37,242 bases of DNA from Deltaproteobacteria bacterium (GTDB lineage: Bacteria; Myxococcota; UBA796; SXON01): the NCBI GenBank assembly GCA_947483545.1, contig CANKNP010000006.1, forward strand, positions 1-37,242. Direction: 5' to 3'. Below the pieces are notes generated by a model that had not been told where the DNA came from, ran no database searches, and saw only the letters and a list, made by a program, of their open reading frames with translations. Shown piece by piece: positions 15,495 to 23,753 of this stretch; position 1 is the stretch's first letter, and each line of letters opens with the position of its first letter. Both the position numbers and the translations under genes were made by a program.

Positions 15495-16113
15495 CCCGTG
15501 CCGCTCGCGAACGGGTAGCCCTCCGGAAAGGTTTGGAGCGTGGCGAACTCGCCGAGAGTCAGCTTTCGCCGGGCACCATCGGTCGCATGCGCGAGCGCAT
15601 CGCTGGCGTTGTTCCGCTTCCGCCACCAGGCGGGGTCGCTCGGCCGGCCCTTGCCCTCGTTGGTCATCACGCAGGGTGACGGCCGGTCATAGGCGACGCC
15701 GATCGCGTTCCGCATCGTGCGACGCGCGGTGCCGATCGGCGGAGTCACCGGGCGGGGACCGGCGATCACGAAGATGCGCGTCCGGCTCTGCGGCGCACCA
15801 TGGTCAGCCGCGTTGAGCACCCAGAGCGAGACGTGCGCGTAGAGCTTCCGCAGCTCGGGGAGGACGGCGCGCTCGACGTAGCCGCGGGCGTTCTTCACGT
15901 TCTCGAAGACTGCCCAGCGGGGGCGGACGATGCCGACGATGCGGAGCGTCCACGGCCAGCCGTTGCGGGCGATGTCCTCCTCGCCCTTCGGCCCCTCGCA
16001 CTGGTTGGCGCTCGACCACGCAGGGCGGCGAGGCCCAAAGGACGTCGATGGCCTGCGGCGTGCAGGCCGAGGGCTGCGCCGCCGGCGCCGGCGAAGAGGT
16101 CGAGGACGGTCAT
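15495..16113 (-). pseudogene. C5-cytosine DNA methyltransferase remnant (Dcm type)
   Basis: The motifs appear in the right order but in three frames. Frame A opens MTVLDLFAGAGGAALGLHAA (motif I, SAM binding). Frame B gives DVLWASPPC (motif IV, catalytic Cys). Frame C gives RWAVFENVKNARG (motif VI), QSRTRIFVIAGPRP (motif VIII) and LTLGEFATLQTFPEGYPF (motif IX). About 50 residues between motifs I and IV are missing. The final GNAVPP motif X is also missing: the frame instead runs into the antisense of the neighbouring lipoprotein gene. It cannot make an active enzyme. No cognate restriction gene is visible. Confidence 0.85.
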
Positions 16114-16145
16114 GCGGACACCGCTGGCGCAATACGGGAGCCGGT

Positions 16146-16463
16146 ATGAAACTGGGAGACTCGTTCAGCGGCGCTTTTCGGACCTTCGGGTTCTGGCTGG
16201 CCAATGGGACCGTCGGGCACCCCTTGCTCGATGACATTGACTACAGCTGCATCTTTCGAGAGCCCAGCGCGCTGGAACAGGCCTTCGCGATCTTCGCCAA
16301 CGTCATCGAACTGGACGAGTCCGGCAAAGTGCTGAACCACAAGCACGCTGAACGTCGGGCTGCCCAGTACATCAGGACGTACGTGGACAGCAGCTACAAG
16401 GTCGAACCGCCGTTCGAAGGGTGGGAGGTTCACCTCCACGATGCGGGCAGCCAGCGGGGCTGA
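16146..16463 (+). CDS. Small protein resembling the DUF7677 family
   Basis: 105 aa, ATG at 16146 with GGGAG nine bases upstream. The sequence MKLGDSFSGAFRTFGFWLAN, then GTVGHPLLDDIDY, then EPSALEQAFAIFANVIELDE, then HAERRAAQYIRTYVDSSYKV and PPFEGWE matches my memory of DUF7677 proteins over its whole length. It appears intact, mostly helical and cytoplasmic. Function is unknown. It is the first of three small plus-strand genes set between minus-strand remnants. Confidence 0.65.
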   Translation: MKLGDSFSGAFRTFGFWLANGTVGHPLLDDIDYSCIFREPSALEQAFAIFANVIELDESGKVLNHKHAERRAAQYIRTYVDSSYKVEPPFEGWEVHLHDAGSQRG

Positions 16464-16598
16464 CGGAGGACGAAGCAGCCTCGCAATATGTCCGAACGAT
16501 GATACAAACGTTCAGCATGAAGCGCCCGCGATGATCATCGAATCTCTGAGAGCGACCGGGATGTTGTCCTCGGCATCATCTACATCCAAGGGGAAAGT

Positions 16599-16850
16599 GT
16601 GCAGTTCATGGCGCACTATCGCCTTGAAGGTCGTTGCGCCCCTGTATCCAACCTGCACCTCGCCGGCTCGACTCCGCACGCGCTCGGGTTCCGCCTGCTT
16701 CGCGGTGCGGTGCGCGACCTGCTCGCGACGCTCGATATCGACGAGCTCGTGATCGAGGGTGGCCGGCGGATGACCGGTTCCGCGACGGGTCGCGTGGGCG
16801 CTGGCCCTCGAGCCCCCTCGCGCCTATACTTCCGAAGAGAGCCACCATGA
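16599..16850 (+). CDS. Small hypothetical protein coupled to the bL12-like gene
   Basis: 83 aa from GTG 16599; the frame is open back to 16521 with plausible residues (SESDRDVVLGIIYIQGESVQ) but without a clear ATG, so the start is uncertain. The product reads FMAHYRLEGRCAPVSNLHLA, then LRGAVRDLLATLDIDELVIE, then a basic RRMTGSATGR tail. Its stop overlaps the next ATG as ATGA, which supports real translation of both. The family is not known to me. Confidence 0.45.
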   Translation: MQFMAHYRLEGRCAPVSNLHLAGSTPHALGFRLLRGAVRDLLATLDIDELVIEGGRRMTGSATGRVGAGPRAPSRLYFRREPP

Positions 16851-17104
16851 CCCTGCACCTCACTGGCATCGCGCCCAACTTCCTGAAGATCCCGCACACC
16901 CTCTATCTGCGAGATGTTCTGGGCCTGCGGCTCAAGGACGCGAAGGAAGTGACCGACGACTTGTTGGCCGGCATCCCACGCGAGATCCAGGTGCCGGCCG
17001 AGCAGTCTGCCCAGCAAGCTCGCGCCCTTCGTATCTTCGGTGTTCAGGTGGACGGGCTGGACCGAGTCGCGGCGCTCGACGCGGACAGTGCCCGCGAGGG
17101 ATGA
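16847..17104 (+). CDS. Mini-protein resembling the C-terminal domain of ribosomal protein bL12
   Basis: 85 aa, ATG at 16847 preceded by AGAG. The core YLRDVLGLRLKDAKEVTDDL, then EQSAQQARALRIFGVQVDGL, follows the bL12 C-terminal pattern (VREVTGLGLKEAKDLV, then EA...K..LE.AGA.VEL) without the N-terminal dimer domain or hinge. In the ribosome this domain recruits translational GTPases. Standalone bL12-C-like proteins occur in bacteria, but their role is unclear. It is coupled to the upstream small gene, and its stop is seven bases from the stop of the convergent helicase remnant. The fold resemblance is inferred by eye. Confidence 0.55.
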   Translation: MTLHLTGIAPNFLKIPHTLYLRDVLGLRLKDAKEVTDDLLAGIPREIQVPAEQSAQQARALRIFGVQVDGLDRVAALDADSAREG

Positions 17105-17111
17105 ACTGAAC

Positions 17112-17871
17112 TCACGACCCCTGGCGAGCGTTCTCCGGCTTGGAGAAGCGGTACAGCTCGGGGGAGGCGTGGGCGTGCTCCTTGATGAGGTATCCGCAGT
17201 CCGCGACGAATCGGCGCATCGCTGCGTTCTGTGGCTTGAGCGCGCTGAACTTCGCGTCGTCCGACTTCACGAGACGCCAGGCACCCTCGCCGGCCCCGCG
17301 CTGCCCGATCCGCCCGTCCTTCGTGACCTTCCCGGACTCGATGAAGTCGATCCGCGTGGCGTTCCAGGTGCTGGGGATGCCCGCGCGCAGGCCCTCGTAG
17401 ACGGGGCCTGCCGCCCTCGGCGGCGAGCACCGGCCGGTCGCGAACGACCTTGCCAATGCTGCCCAGGGCCAGGCGTCGACGTTGACGCGCGACAGGTGCT
17501 TGAGCCGCTCCTCGGGCTCGCCGCGGAGTCAGCAGGATCGCCTCGTCCGGCTCGCTCAACTTCTTGCGCTTCACGGCGTTCCGGCGACGCAAGGCGACCT
17601 CGCGCAGGATGGCCTCCGGCTCCTCCACGTAGGCGCGCACGGCCGGCTCGTTCATGCGCGTGCGCCCGAGCGCGGTGTACGTCAGGACGACGACGTCGTA
17701 TTCGCCGGCCTGGAACAGGATCGCGATTCTCCCCTTCCGACGCTCGGTCTCAAGGAGCGACTCCGACTCCTCCGGTCCGCAGGGTCGCTGCGGGCGCGTC
17801 CCGCCGCTCGCGGCGGCCGGGGCCGAAAGCCCAGCTTCCGCGTGCTCAGCGTAGGTTCTTCCGTTTGCCAC
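17112..17871 (-). pseudogene. Remnant of a large phage/plasmid-type SNF2-like helicase
   Basis: One frame reads EYDVVVLTYTALGRTRMNEP, then AVRAYVEEPEAILREVALRR, then KKLSEPDEAILLT, matching the DExx-helicase part of very large helicase/N12-methylase proteins found on phages and integrative elements. Near 17530 it shifts to a second frame reading EPEERLKHLSRVNVDAWPWA, then TWNATRIDFIESGKVTKDGR, and ends PELYRFSKPENARQGS. Walker A, the DEAD box and most of the protein (often over 1000 aa) are absent. At its 5' end the frame overlaps the last codons of the HNH remnant. Confidence 0.6.
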
Positions 17872-18731
17872 GGTGGTCGTCGCTCACGTAGCGCCGACCA
17901 TCCGCGTGCTCAACGCTCACCCGCCCGTCCTCGCCGATCTCGACTGCCAGTCCACCGTCATGAATCGCCCGGTGGTGGGCATCGCAGCTCACCATCAACT
18001 TCTCGAAGTCGTGCGCGTGCGAGTTGGCCCAGGGATCCGTGTGGTGGACGTCGAGCCAGAGGTCGTTCTGGCACCTGGGCACCTCACATTTCCAGTCCGC
18101 CCGGTCAAATACCCGGCGCCGCAGCGAGGGTGCGATGGCCCGAGTGGCATGGCCTTGTGTAGGGCCCGGGCGCATGTCGATGATCTCGGCGTCACAGCAG
18201 GCCTCCGCGGCGATCGTTTCGGAAACATCCCCGTTCGGCGCCTCCACGCTGCCGCACTTCGAGCATTGCCGGAGCACGACCCGGAAACGTTCACCCCCCT
18301 GGGTCCGCTCGGGTTGGCCCACGTGGGTCGTCTCCGACTCCGGCATGGCGCGCGGAGACAGCCTGAGCGCGCTCGACCCAACCCGCTTCCGTCTCCGCCG
18401 AGGCCACCCGCACGATCTCCCGAGCCTTCGTCCAATCGAGGTCCCCGTTGGCCAACGCCCGGTCGAGCACTGGGAGGCCGGGCAACGCCCGACCAATCCG
18501 GAGTAGATCGCGCGCAGTTCGGGGCGGCAGTTCGAGAACGACGGTCGCGTACTGGCGAATCGACGCGTACCCGAGCGCGCGAAAGCCACCCTGCGCCATC
18601 TCGGCGAGCAGCACGGCGAGCTGATGTTCGGCGCCGCGTTGGGCCCGTCGCACGGCGACCAAGCGTTGGTCGAGGGAGCGGGCGGCAGCCAGAGCGTCGC
18701 CGGGTTGGTCGGTGGGGTGCTTGAGCGTCAT
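17846..18731 (-). pseudogene. DUF222-HNH endonuclease (13E12-like) gene with a frameshift
   Basis: ATG at 18731-18729 starts MTLKHPTDQPGDALAAARSL and a DUF222-type helical region (GFRALGYASIRQYATVVLEL, RALANGDLDWTKAREIVRVA). Near 18340 the sense moves to a second frame (MPESETTHVGQPERTQGGER), which carries the nuclease: CEVPRCQNDLWLDVHHTDPW, then FEKLMVSCDAHHRAIHDGGL. The HNH histidines and the Cys pairs for zinc are all present. A single indel separates the two halves, so decay is recent or the shift is a sequencing error. Such genes often ride on mobile DNA. Confidence 0.75.
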
Positions 18732-19052
18732 GCAAAGCATGTATCTCGCTGAATTTGTCCGAATTAGCCGAGGCCAGGAAGCACAAATCACCCGGATTCC
18801 TAGATCGTTTCGGTTTGCATGCCTCGGGGGGCCAGGGGATGCCGTCCTGGGGCCCGCAAAGGGCGGTGGCGGCGGCGTTCCAGATGGGCGCGAAAGACGC
18901 GGCGATTTTTGGTCTGGAGAGCGGGGGAACTCTTTTTCGCGGGTGATCCGAATCGCGCGACCGTGAGCCTGGGCTCGGGGATGCCGGCCGCCGCCACTCG
19001 GCGGCGGAGAGCTGTGAGGCGCTCGACCTGATCGGGTCCTCACATCGTTGGC
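18732..19052. other. Region without a recognisable gene
   Basis: 321 bases between the HNH start and the ASH-domain remnant. The first 70 bases are locally AT-richer, as expected for a promoter of the HNH gene, but no well-spaced -35/-10 pair is seen. Frames on both strands look random. Confidence 0.5.
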
Positions 19053-19330
19053 TCAGGGCGACTCGACGGTCCCTTCTCCCGAGAGACTGACAAAGGCCAC
19101 CGGTGCCGCCTCGTCGGTCGAGCGGATCGCGAGTTCGCCGTCGGAAGAGCCCTCCGCTCGATCTCGCAGACGATCACGGCGTCCGAGCCCTCCGAGCTAA
19201 GCTCCAGCCGCATCACCGTCGACTCGCCCACTGGCGTCTGGCCGAAGTCCAATTCGGTCGAAGCAACCACGAGCGTCCCGCTTCGGGCCGAGGTGTCGCA
19301 CATCCGGCTTGGCCCCGTTCCGCCCGTGTC
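19053..19330 (-). pseudogene. ASH-domain (choice-of-anchor D-like) fragment with frameshift
   Basis: One frame reads GTLVVASTELDFGQTPVGES, then TVMRLELSSEGSDAVIV. After about 19150 another frame reads DGELAIRSTDEAAPVAFVSL and SGEGTVESP with TGA at 19055-19053. Together these form one ASH/immunoglobulin-like domain (LDFG..PVGES) like the one near the start of the lipoprotein at 21560. Upstream, a Gly/Thr-rich linker (GTDGGGTEPADTGGTGPS) is in frame, as seen after lipoprotein signals, but no signal peptide or start could be identified. Confidence 0.55.
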
Positions 19331-19552
19331 CGCCGGCTCCGTGCCTCCGCCGTCGGTTCCGCTTCCGGAGGGGTGGAGCCGCGTCAGCGCCCCGAGTTCG
19401 TCGGGTGTCCACCGGCGAGCTGCACCTTGCGGAGACGCCGACGTGGCGGATGTTTGCGGAGCTGTTGGTCATGGGGAAGGCCCACGAGTAGGCGGGCGAC
19501 GGCTCAGGATTGCCTGGGCGCGGTTTCGATGCGGGGCTTAGAGCCCAGCCCT

Positions 19553-21448
19553 ATGCCCCCGTTCGACATCCTCGTAGTCGGTGCCGGACACGCCGGGTGT
19601 GAAGCCGCGCTTGTCGCGTGCAAGCTCGGGAAGTCCGTCGCCATCGTGACGCTCGCAGTGGAGCAGGTCGGGCGGCTCTCCTGCAACCCGGCGATCGGCG
19701 GGCTCGCGAAGGGTTGCCTGGTGCGGGAGATCGACGCGCTGGGTGGCGCGATGGGCGAAGTGGCGGATGCCACGACGATCCAGTTTCGACGGTTGAACAC
19801 GCGCAAGGGTCTGGCCGTGCAGGCCAGCCGGGCTCAGGTGGACATCGCGCTCTACCCAGCGGCGATGGCAGCGAAGATCCAGGCGTCCGGCGCTACGTTG
19901 ATCGCGGGCGAAGCTACGGAGATCCTCACGGAGGGCGGTCGGGTGATCGGGCTACGGCTCGCGGACGGCCGCACGTTGAGCACCCAAGCTGTGGTGCTGA
20001 CAACGGGGACGTTCCTTGGGGGTGTGCTGCACCGCGGCGCCGAGCAGACGCCCGGCGGTCGCGTCGGGGAGGGCGCTGCCTACGCATTGTCCCGCTGCCT
20101 CGCGGATCTGGGCGTCCGGATGGCCCGCCTCAAGACGGGCACCACGCCGCGGATTCGGGCATCGTCGGTGGATTGGGATCGGCTCGAAGCGCAGACGGAG
20201 AACGTCACGCCGGGGGAGCCGGGGAGCCGGTTCTCCTTCGGCCCGCCGGTGCCACGGCCCGGCACGATCCAGTGCTTCATCGCCTACACATCGCCTGCGA
20301 CCCACGACGTGATCCGGGGGGGGCTCGACCAGAGCCCGATGTACACGGGCTCCATCACGGGTCGGGGTCCGCGGTATTGCCCCTCCATCGAGGACAAGGT
20401 CGTGCGGTTCGCCGACCGGGAGCGCCACCAGCTCTTCTTGGAGCCGGAGGGGCTCACGACCGACCGCATCTACGTGAACGGGGCCTCGACCAGCCTGCCG
20501 CGCGACATCCAGGACGGGTTCCTGCGCCGCGTCGTCGGCCTCGAACACTGCGAGGTGCTGCAGCACGGCTACGCGGTCGAGTACGACTTTGCCGACCCCA
20601 CCCAGCTCGGCCATGACCTGCAGCTTCGCACGGTGCGAGGGCTCTATTTTGCCGGCCAGATCAACGGCACGAGCGGGTACGAGGAGGCCGCGGCCCAGGG
20701 CCTGATCGCCGGCATCCACGCCGCGGGGGCGACGCTCCGACTTGGCAGGGACGAAGCCTACATTGGCGTGCTCATCGACGATCTGGTGACCCGTGGTGTC
20801 GGCGGCGAGCCGTACCGGATGTTCCCGAGCCGGGCCGAGCACCGCCTGCACCTGCGGGAGGACAACGCGGATCGACGTTTGACCCCGCGCGGCCGGGCGC
20901 TGGGGCTCGTCGAGGATGCGCGCTGGGCTGCCCACACCGCGCACGTCGAGCGAATCGAGAGGTTGGCCGCCCAGCTTGACGCGCCGCTCCACCCTTCGCA
21001 GGTCACCAACACGCGCCTGTGGAGCCTGGGCGTGGCGCCGCTCACCCAGTCGGGCACCCTCCGCGCGCTGCTTGCCCGGCCAGAAGTGGACGCCTCTCAA
21101 ATCGCCAGCTTGTTCCACGACGTAGAGGGCGACGCGCTGGCGCAGGTCGAGATCGACGTGAAGTACGCCGGCTACCTCGCGCGGGATCTCGGTCGTCGCC
21201 GGGAGGCAGCGTCCTTGGGCGGCGCGTCCCTGGCCGGCATCGACTTCGCCACGGTGCCGGCGCTGTCCAGCGAGGCGCGAGAGCGCTTGATCCGCGCTCG
21301 CCCGGAGACCCTCGCGGATGCCGCTCGCCTGCCCGGCATCACACCTGCGGCGATCGACATCCTGGCGATGGTGCTGCATCGTGGACGGGAGGGTTCCCCC
21401 CTCCCCCCACCGGGGGGAGGTGCCCGAAGGGCGGAGGGGGGTTCGTGA
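19553..21448 (+). CDS. mnmG: tRNA uridine-5-carboxymethylaminomethyl modification enzyme MnmG (GidA)
   Basis: 631 aa, very close to the usual 620-630. ATG at 19553 places the FAD motif GAGHAG at residues 10-15; ATG at 19529 is an in-frame alternative. Family blocks are evident: CNPAIGGLAKG, EIDALGGAMG, RRLNTRKGLAVQASRAQVD, TGTFLGG, RLKTGTTPRI, CFIAYT, GPRYCPSIEDK, YVNGASTSLP, FAGQINGTSGYEEAA, MFPSRAEHRL, RLTPRGRALG and DVKYAGYL. With MnmE it modifies the wobble uridine of tRNAs using FAD, GTP and a one-carbon folate. The last 20 or so residues and the TGA (21446-21448) come from a dispersed repeat, so the natural tail has been replaced. It stands alone before the lipoprotein operon. Confidence 0.97.
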   Translation: MPPFDILVVGAGHAGCEAALVACKLGKSVAIVTLAVEQVGRLSCNPAIGGLAKGCLVREIDALGGAMGEVADATTIQFRRLNTRKGLAVQASRAQVDIALYPAAMAAKIQASGATLIAGEATEILTEGGRVIGLRLADGRTLSTQAVVLTTGTFLGGVLHRGAEQTPGGRVGEGAAYALSRCLADLGVRMARLKTGTTPRIRASSVDWDRLEAQTENVTPGEPGSRFSFGPPVPRPGTIQCFIAYTSPATHDVIRGGLDQSPMYTGSITGRGPRYCPSIEDKVVRFADRERHQLFLEPEGLTTDRIYVNGASTSLPRDIQDGFLRRVVGLEHCEVLQHGYAVEYDFADPTQLGHDLQLRTVRGLYFAGQINGTSGYEEAAAQGLIAGIHAAGATLRLGRDEAYIGVLIDDLVTRGVGGEPYRMFPSRAEHRLHLREDNADRRLTPRGRALGLVEDARWAAHTAHVERIERLAAQLDAPLHPSQVTNTRLWSLGVAPLTQSGTLRALLARPEVDASQIASLFHDVEGDALAQVEIDVKYAGYLARDLGRRREAASLGGASLAGIDFATVPALSSEARERLIRARPETLADAARLPGITPAAIDILAMVLHRGREGSPLPPPGGGARRAEGGS

Positions 21449-21460
21449 ACAATCCCGGGC
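21395..21460. repeat. Dispersed GC-rich palindromic repeat, copy 2 (inside mnmG 3' end)
   Basis: The same element as at 303-366, with few differences: C7-TCCCCCCACCGGGGGGAGG, TGCCCGAAGGGC, GGAGGGGGG, GTTCGTGAACAATCCCGGG. Weaker similarity with copy 1 continues to a TTCAA-GGG block near 21478. It lies in frame with mnmG and supplies the Gly/Pro/Arg-rich C-terminal residues and the stop codon. Confidence 0.85.
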
Positions 21461-21559
21461 GGCGTCGGGGTTCAACGGGGTGTCGGTGGCGGGCCGTGCG
21501 ATGCTCGCCCCCCGACCCCCGCGCCACCGGCTACACTGCCGCACGTTTTGGAGCCCGCC

Positions 21560-23752
21560 GTGCGACCGTTCGCCCCTGCTTTCCTTCTCCTCGCCCCCCT
21601 CGGGCTGCTCGGCTGCGGCGACAACATCAAGACCCAGCACCCCCGTGACAGCGAGGACACCGACGTCGAAGGCACGCCGCCCGACATCTTCCTGCCCACG
21701 ACCGCGTTCGACTTCGGCACGTTGCCCCTCGGGGAGCGCGTCTCGACCGTCGTCACCGTCCAGAATCTCGGCGGCGAGACGCTCACCATCTCGTCGGTCT
21801 CTACAGCCTCCCCCTTCTCGGTCTCGCCGTCCACGCTCTCCGTCCAGGGCGGCGGTACCTCGACGGTCACGGTCACGGTGGACGTCGAGGACTACCTCCC
21901 CCACGAAGACGTCCTCACCTTCGTCTCCGATGACGCGGACGCGCCCACGGTCGATGTCAGCTTGTCCGTCACGGCCGTGACCGACGAAGACGGCGACGGC
22001 TACGACCTGATCGACGCGGGCGGCGACGACTGCGACGACACGGACGCGAACGTCTACCCGGGTGCTGCCGACGCCTACTACGACGACATCGACTCGAATT
22101 GCGACGGCCTCTCCGACTGGGACCAGGACCAGGACGGCTACGAGTCCGACGCCCACAACACCGATCCGGAGGCCGGCGGCGGGGATTGCCTGGACCTCGA
22201 TCCGAGCTACCACCCCGGTGCGACCGACGAGCCCTACGACAACCGCGACACCAACTGCGACGACGCCGACGACTACGATCAAGACGGCGATGGCTCCCGG
22301 TCCGACGAATACGGCTCCGGCACCGACTGCGACGACACCGACCCGGCCGTCAACACCGAGGGGGTCGAGACCTTCAACGGCAAGGACGACGATTGCGAGG
22401 GCACGGTGGACCAGGGGGCTACCGCCGTGGGCGCGTCCTACGTGTATGGGGCCGCTGGCAACTACGACCAGGTGGGGTACGCCACGGCGTTCGCGGACCT
22501 CAACGACGACGGCTACGACGACGTGATCGTGGGTTCGCCCTACTCGGGGGCGGGCAGCGCTTCCAGCTCGGGACGTGGGGCGGTCTCCGTGTTCCTGGCG
22601 AACCCCTTGCCCGTGAGCGGCACCGAGATCGGGGATGCGGACAACTACTTCCGGGGCTCCGGCACGACGGACGGGCTCGGCATGGCCGTGAGCAGCGTCG
22701 GCGATTTCGATGGCGATGGCACCGATGACCTTGCGTTCTCCGCGACGGGCGCAACCTCTGGCGCGGGCGAGGTGTACGTGTTGGCCGGGACAGACGCAGC
22801 GTCTGGCGGCGACACCGACACTGCGATCTTCACCTTCACGGCCGCGAGCGGGAACGCCGCCGGCGAGGGGATCGGCAGCGAGATCGATCTCGACGGCGAC
22901 GGTACCTACGATCTCGTCGCGACCTACTCGGACAGCTCTGCGAACGCTGTCGCCATCATGTATGGCCCGGCGACGGGGACGATCGCGATCAGCGTGGGCG
23001 ATGCGGTGTACACGACCGATGGCACAGGGAGCGCGTTCTCCCGAAATGCGCCGGTCGGTGGGGACGTTGACGGCGATGGCTACATGGACCTGCTGCTCGC
23101 GGATGGCGCTGCCGACACCCTCGGCTTGACCGACAACGGCGCGCTCTGGGCGCTGTTTGGGCAGGCCGGCGCCTACGCCACCGCCGCAGCGGAGGACATC
23201 GAGACCGTGGCGACCGTGCTGGTCGAGGGGGAGGCGAGCTCGGAGGGCGCTGCCTGGGCCGTCTCTCTTGGCGGCGACATCGCGGGCGACGATGCCTCGG
23301 AGCTCTGGATCTACAACTCGGGCGTGGCGCTCTATGGCATCGAAGGCGGCGCCAGCCGGCGGAGCCCGTTCGACCCGGCGGCCGAAGCCAGCGTGACCTA
23401 CTCCTGGGGATCCGCCTCGTTCGATGTGGACCGCATGAGCGCCATCGGCGATTGGACCGGCGACGGCCTGTCCGACCTGCTGGTCGTCGCCGAAGACGGA
23501 TCGGGCAGCTACGGGCGCTCCGAGATCTTCGGCAGCGAGACGTGGGATGGCGGCGTCTACGACGAGCGCAGCGACCTCTCAGCCAGTCTGCTCGGCTCCT
23601 CCACCGACTCGAATGGCAACCTGGGCGCCGGGCAGGCCGCGGTCCCGGGGGACGTGGACAACGACGGCGACATGGACCTCGTCACAGGCGATCCGGACTA
23701 CGACAGCGGCGCCGGGCGGGCGTATGTGTTCTTGAACACGCCGGTGGACTAG
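21560..23752 (+). CDS. Lipoprotein with ASH domain, MopE-type modules and FG-GAP repeats
   Basis: 730 aa. GTG at 21560 has GGAG six bases upstream and gives the signal VRPFAPAFLLLAPLGLLGC. Residues about 45-145 form an ASH-like immunoglobulin domain (TTAFDFGTLPLGERVSTVVT, then PFSVSPSTLSVQGGGTSTVT). Residues about 150-295 carry Asp/Cys metal-binding modules (DEDGDGYDLIDAGGDDCDDT, DSNCDGLSDWDQDQDGYESD). From about 305 to the end are FG-GAP-type repeats with calcium loops (ADLNDDGYDDVIVGSPYSGA, GDFDGDGTDDLAFSA, GDVDGDGYMDLLLADGA, GDVDNDGDMDLVTGDPDYDS). It is surface-exposed and metal-binding by inference. It is the first gene of the packed plus-strand run, with one base to the next ATG. Confidence 0.88.
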   Translation: MRPFAPAFLLLAPLGLLGCGDNIKTQHPRDSEDTDVEGTPPDIFLPTTAFDFGTLPLGERVSTVVTVQNLGGETLTISSVSTASPFSVSPSTLSVQGGGTSTVTVTVDVEDYLPHEDVLTFVSDDADAPTVDVSLSVTAVTDEDGDGYDLIDAGGDDCDDTDANVYPGAADAYYDDIDSNCDGLSDWDQDQDGYESDAHNTDPEAGGGDCLDLDPSYHPGATDEPYDNRDTNCDDADDYDQDGDGSRSDEYGSGTDCDDTDPAVNTEGVETFNGKDDDCEGTVDQGATAVGASYVYGAAGNYDQVGYATAFADLNDDGYDDVIVGSPYSGAGSASSSGRGAVSVFLANPLPVSGTEIGDADNYFRGSGTTDGLGMAVSSVGDFDGDGTDDLAFSATGATSGAGEVYVLAGTDAASGGDTDTAIFTFTAASGNAAGEGIGSEIDLDGDGTYDLVATYSDSSANAVAIMYGPATGTIAISVGDAVYTTDGTGSAFSRNAPVGGDVDGDGYMDLLLADGAADTLGLTDNGALWALFGQAGAYATAAAEDIETVATVLVEGEASSEGAAWAVSLGGDIAGDDASELWIYNSGVALYGIEGGASRRSPFDPAAEASVTYSWGSASFDVDRMSAIGDWTGDGLSDLLVVAEDGSGSYGRSEIFGSETWDGGVYDERSDLSASLLGSSTDSNGNLGAGQAAVPGDVDNDGDMDLVTGDPDYDSGAGRAYVFLNTPVD

Positions 23753-23753
23753 C

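Noticed and set aside
16599..16850. Reading the 83-aa gene as an immunity protein of a toxin system
   Set aside because: The size and setting fit, but no toxin gene or family motif is visible, so it is left as unknown.
19952..22282. A 776-codon minus-strand open frame
   Set aside because: It lies antisense to mnmG and the following lipoprotein gene, is Arg/Val/Gly-rich, and is open only because of the high GC content.
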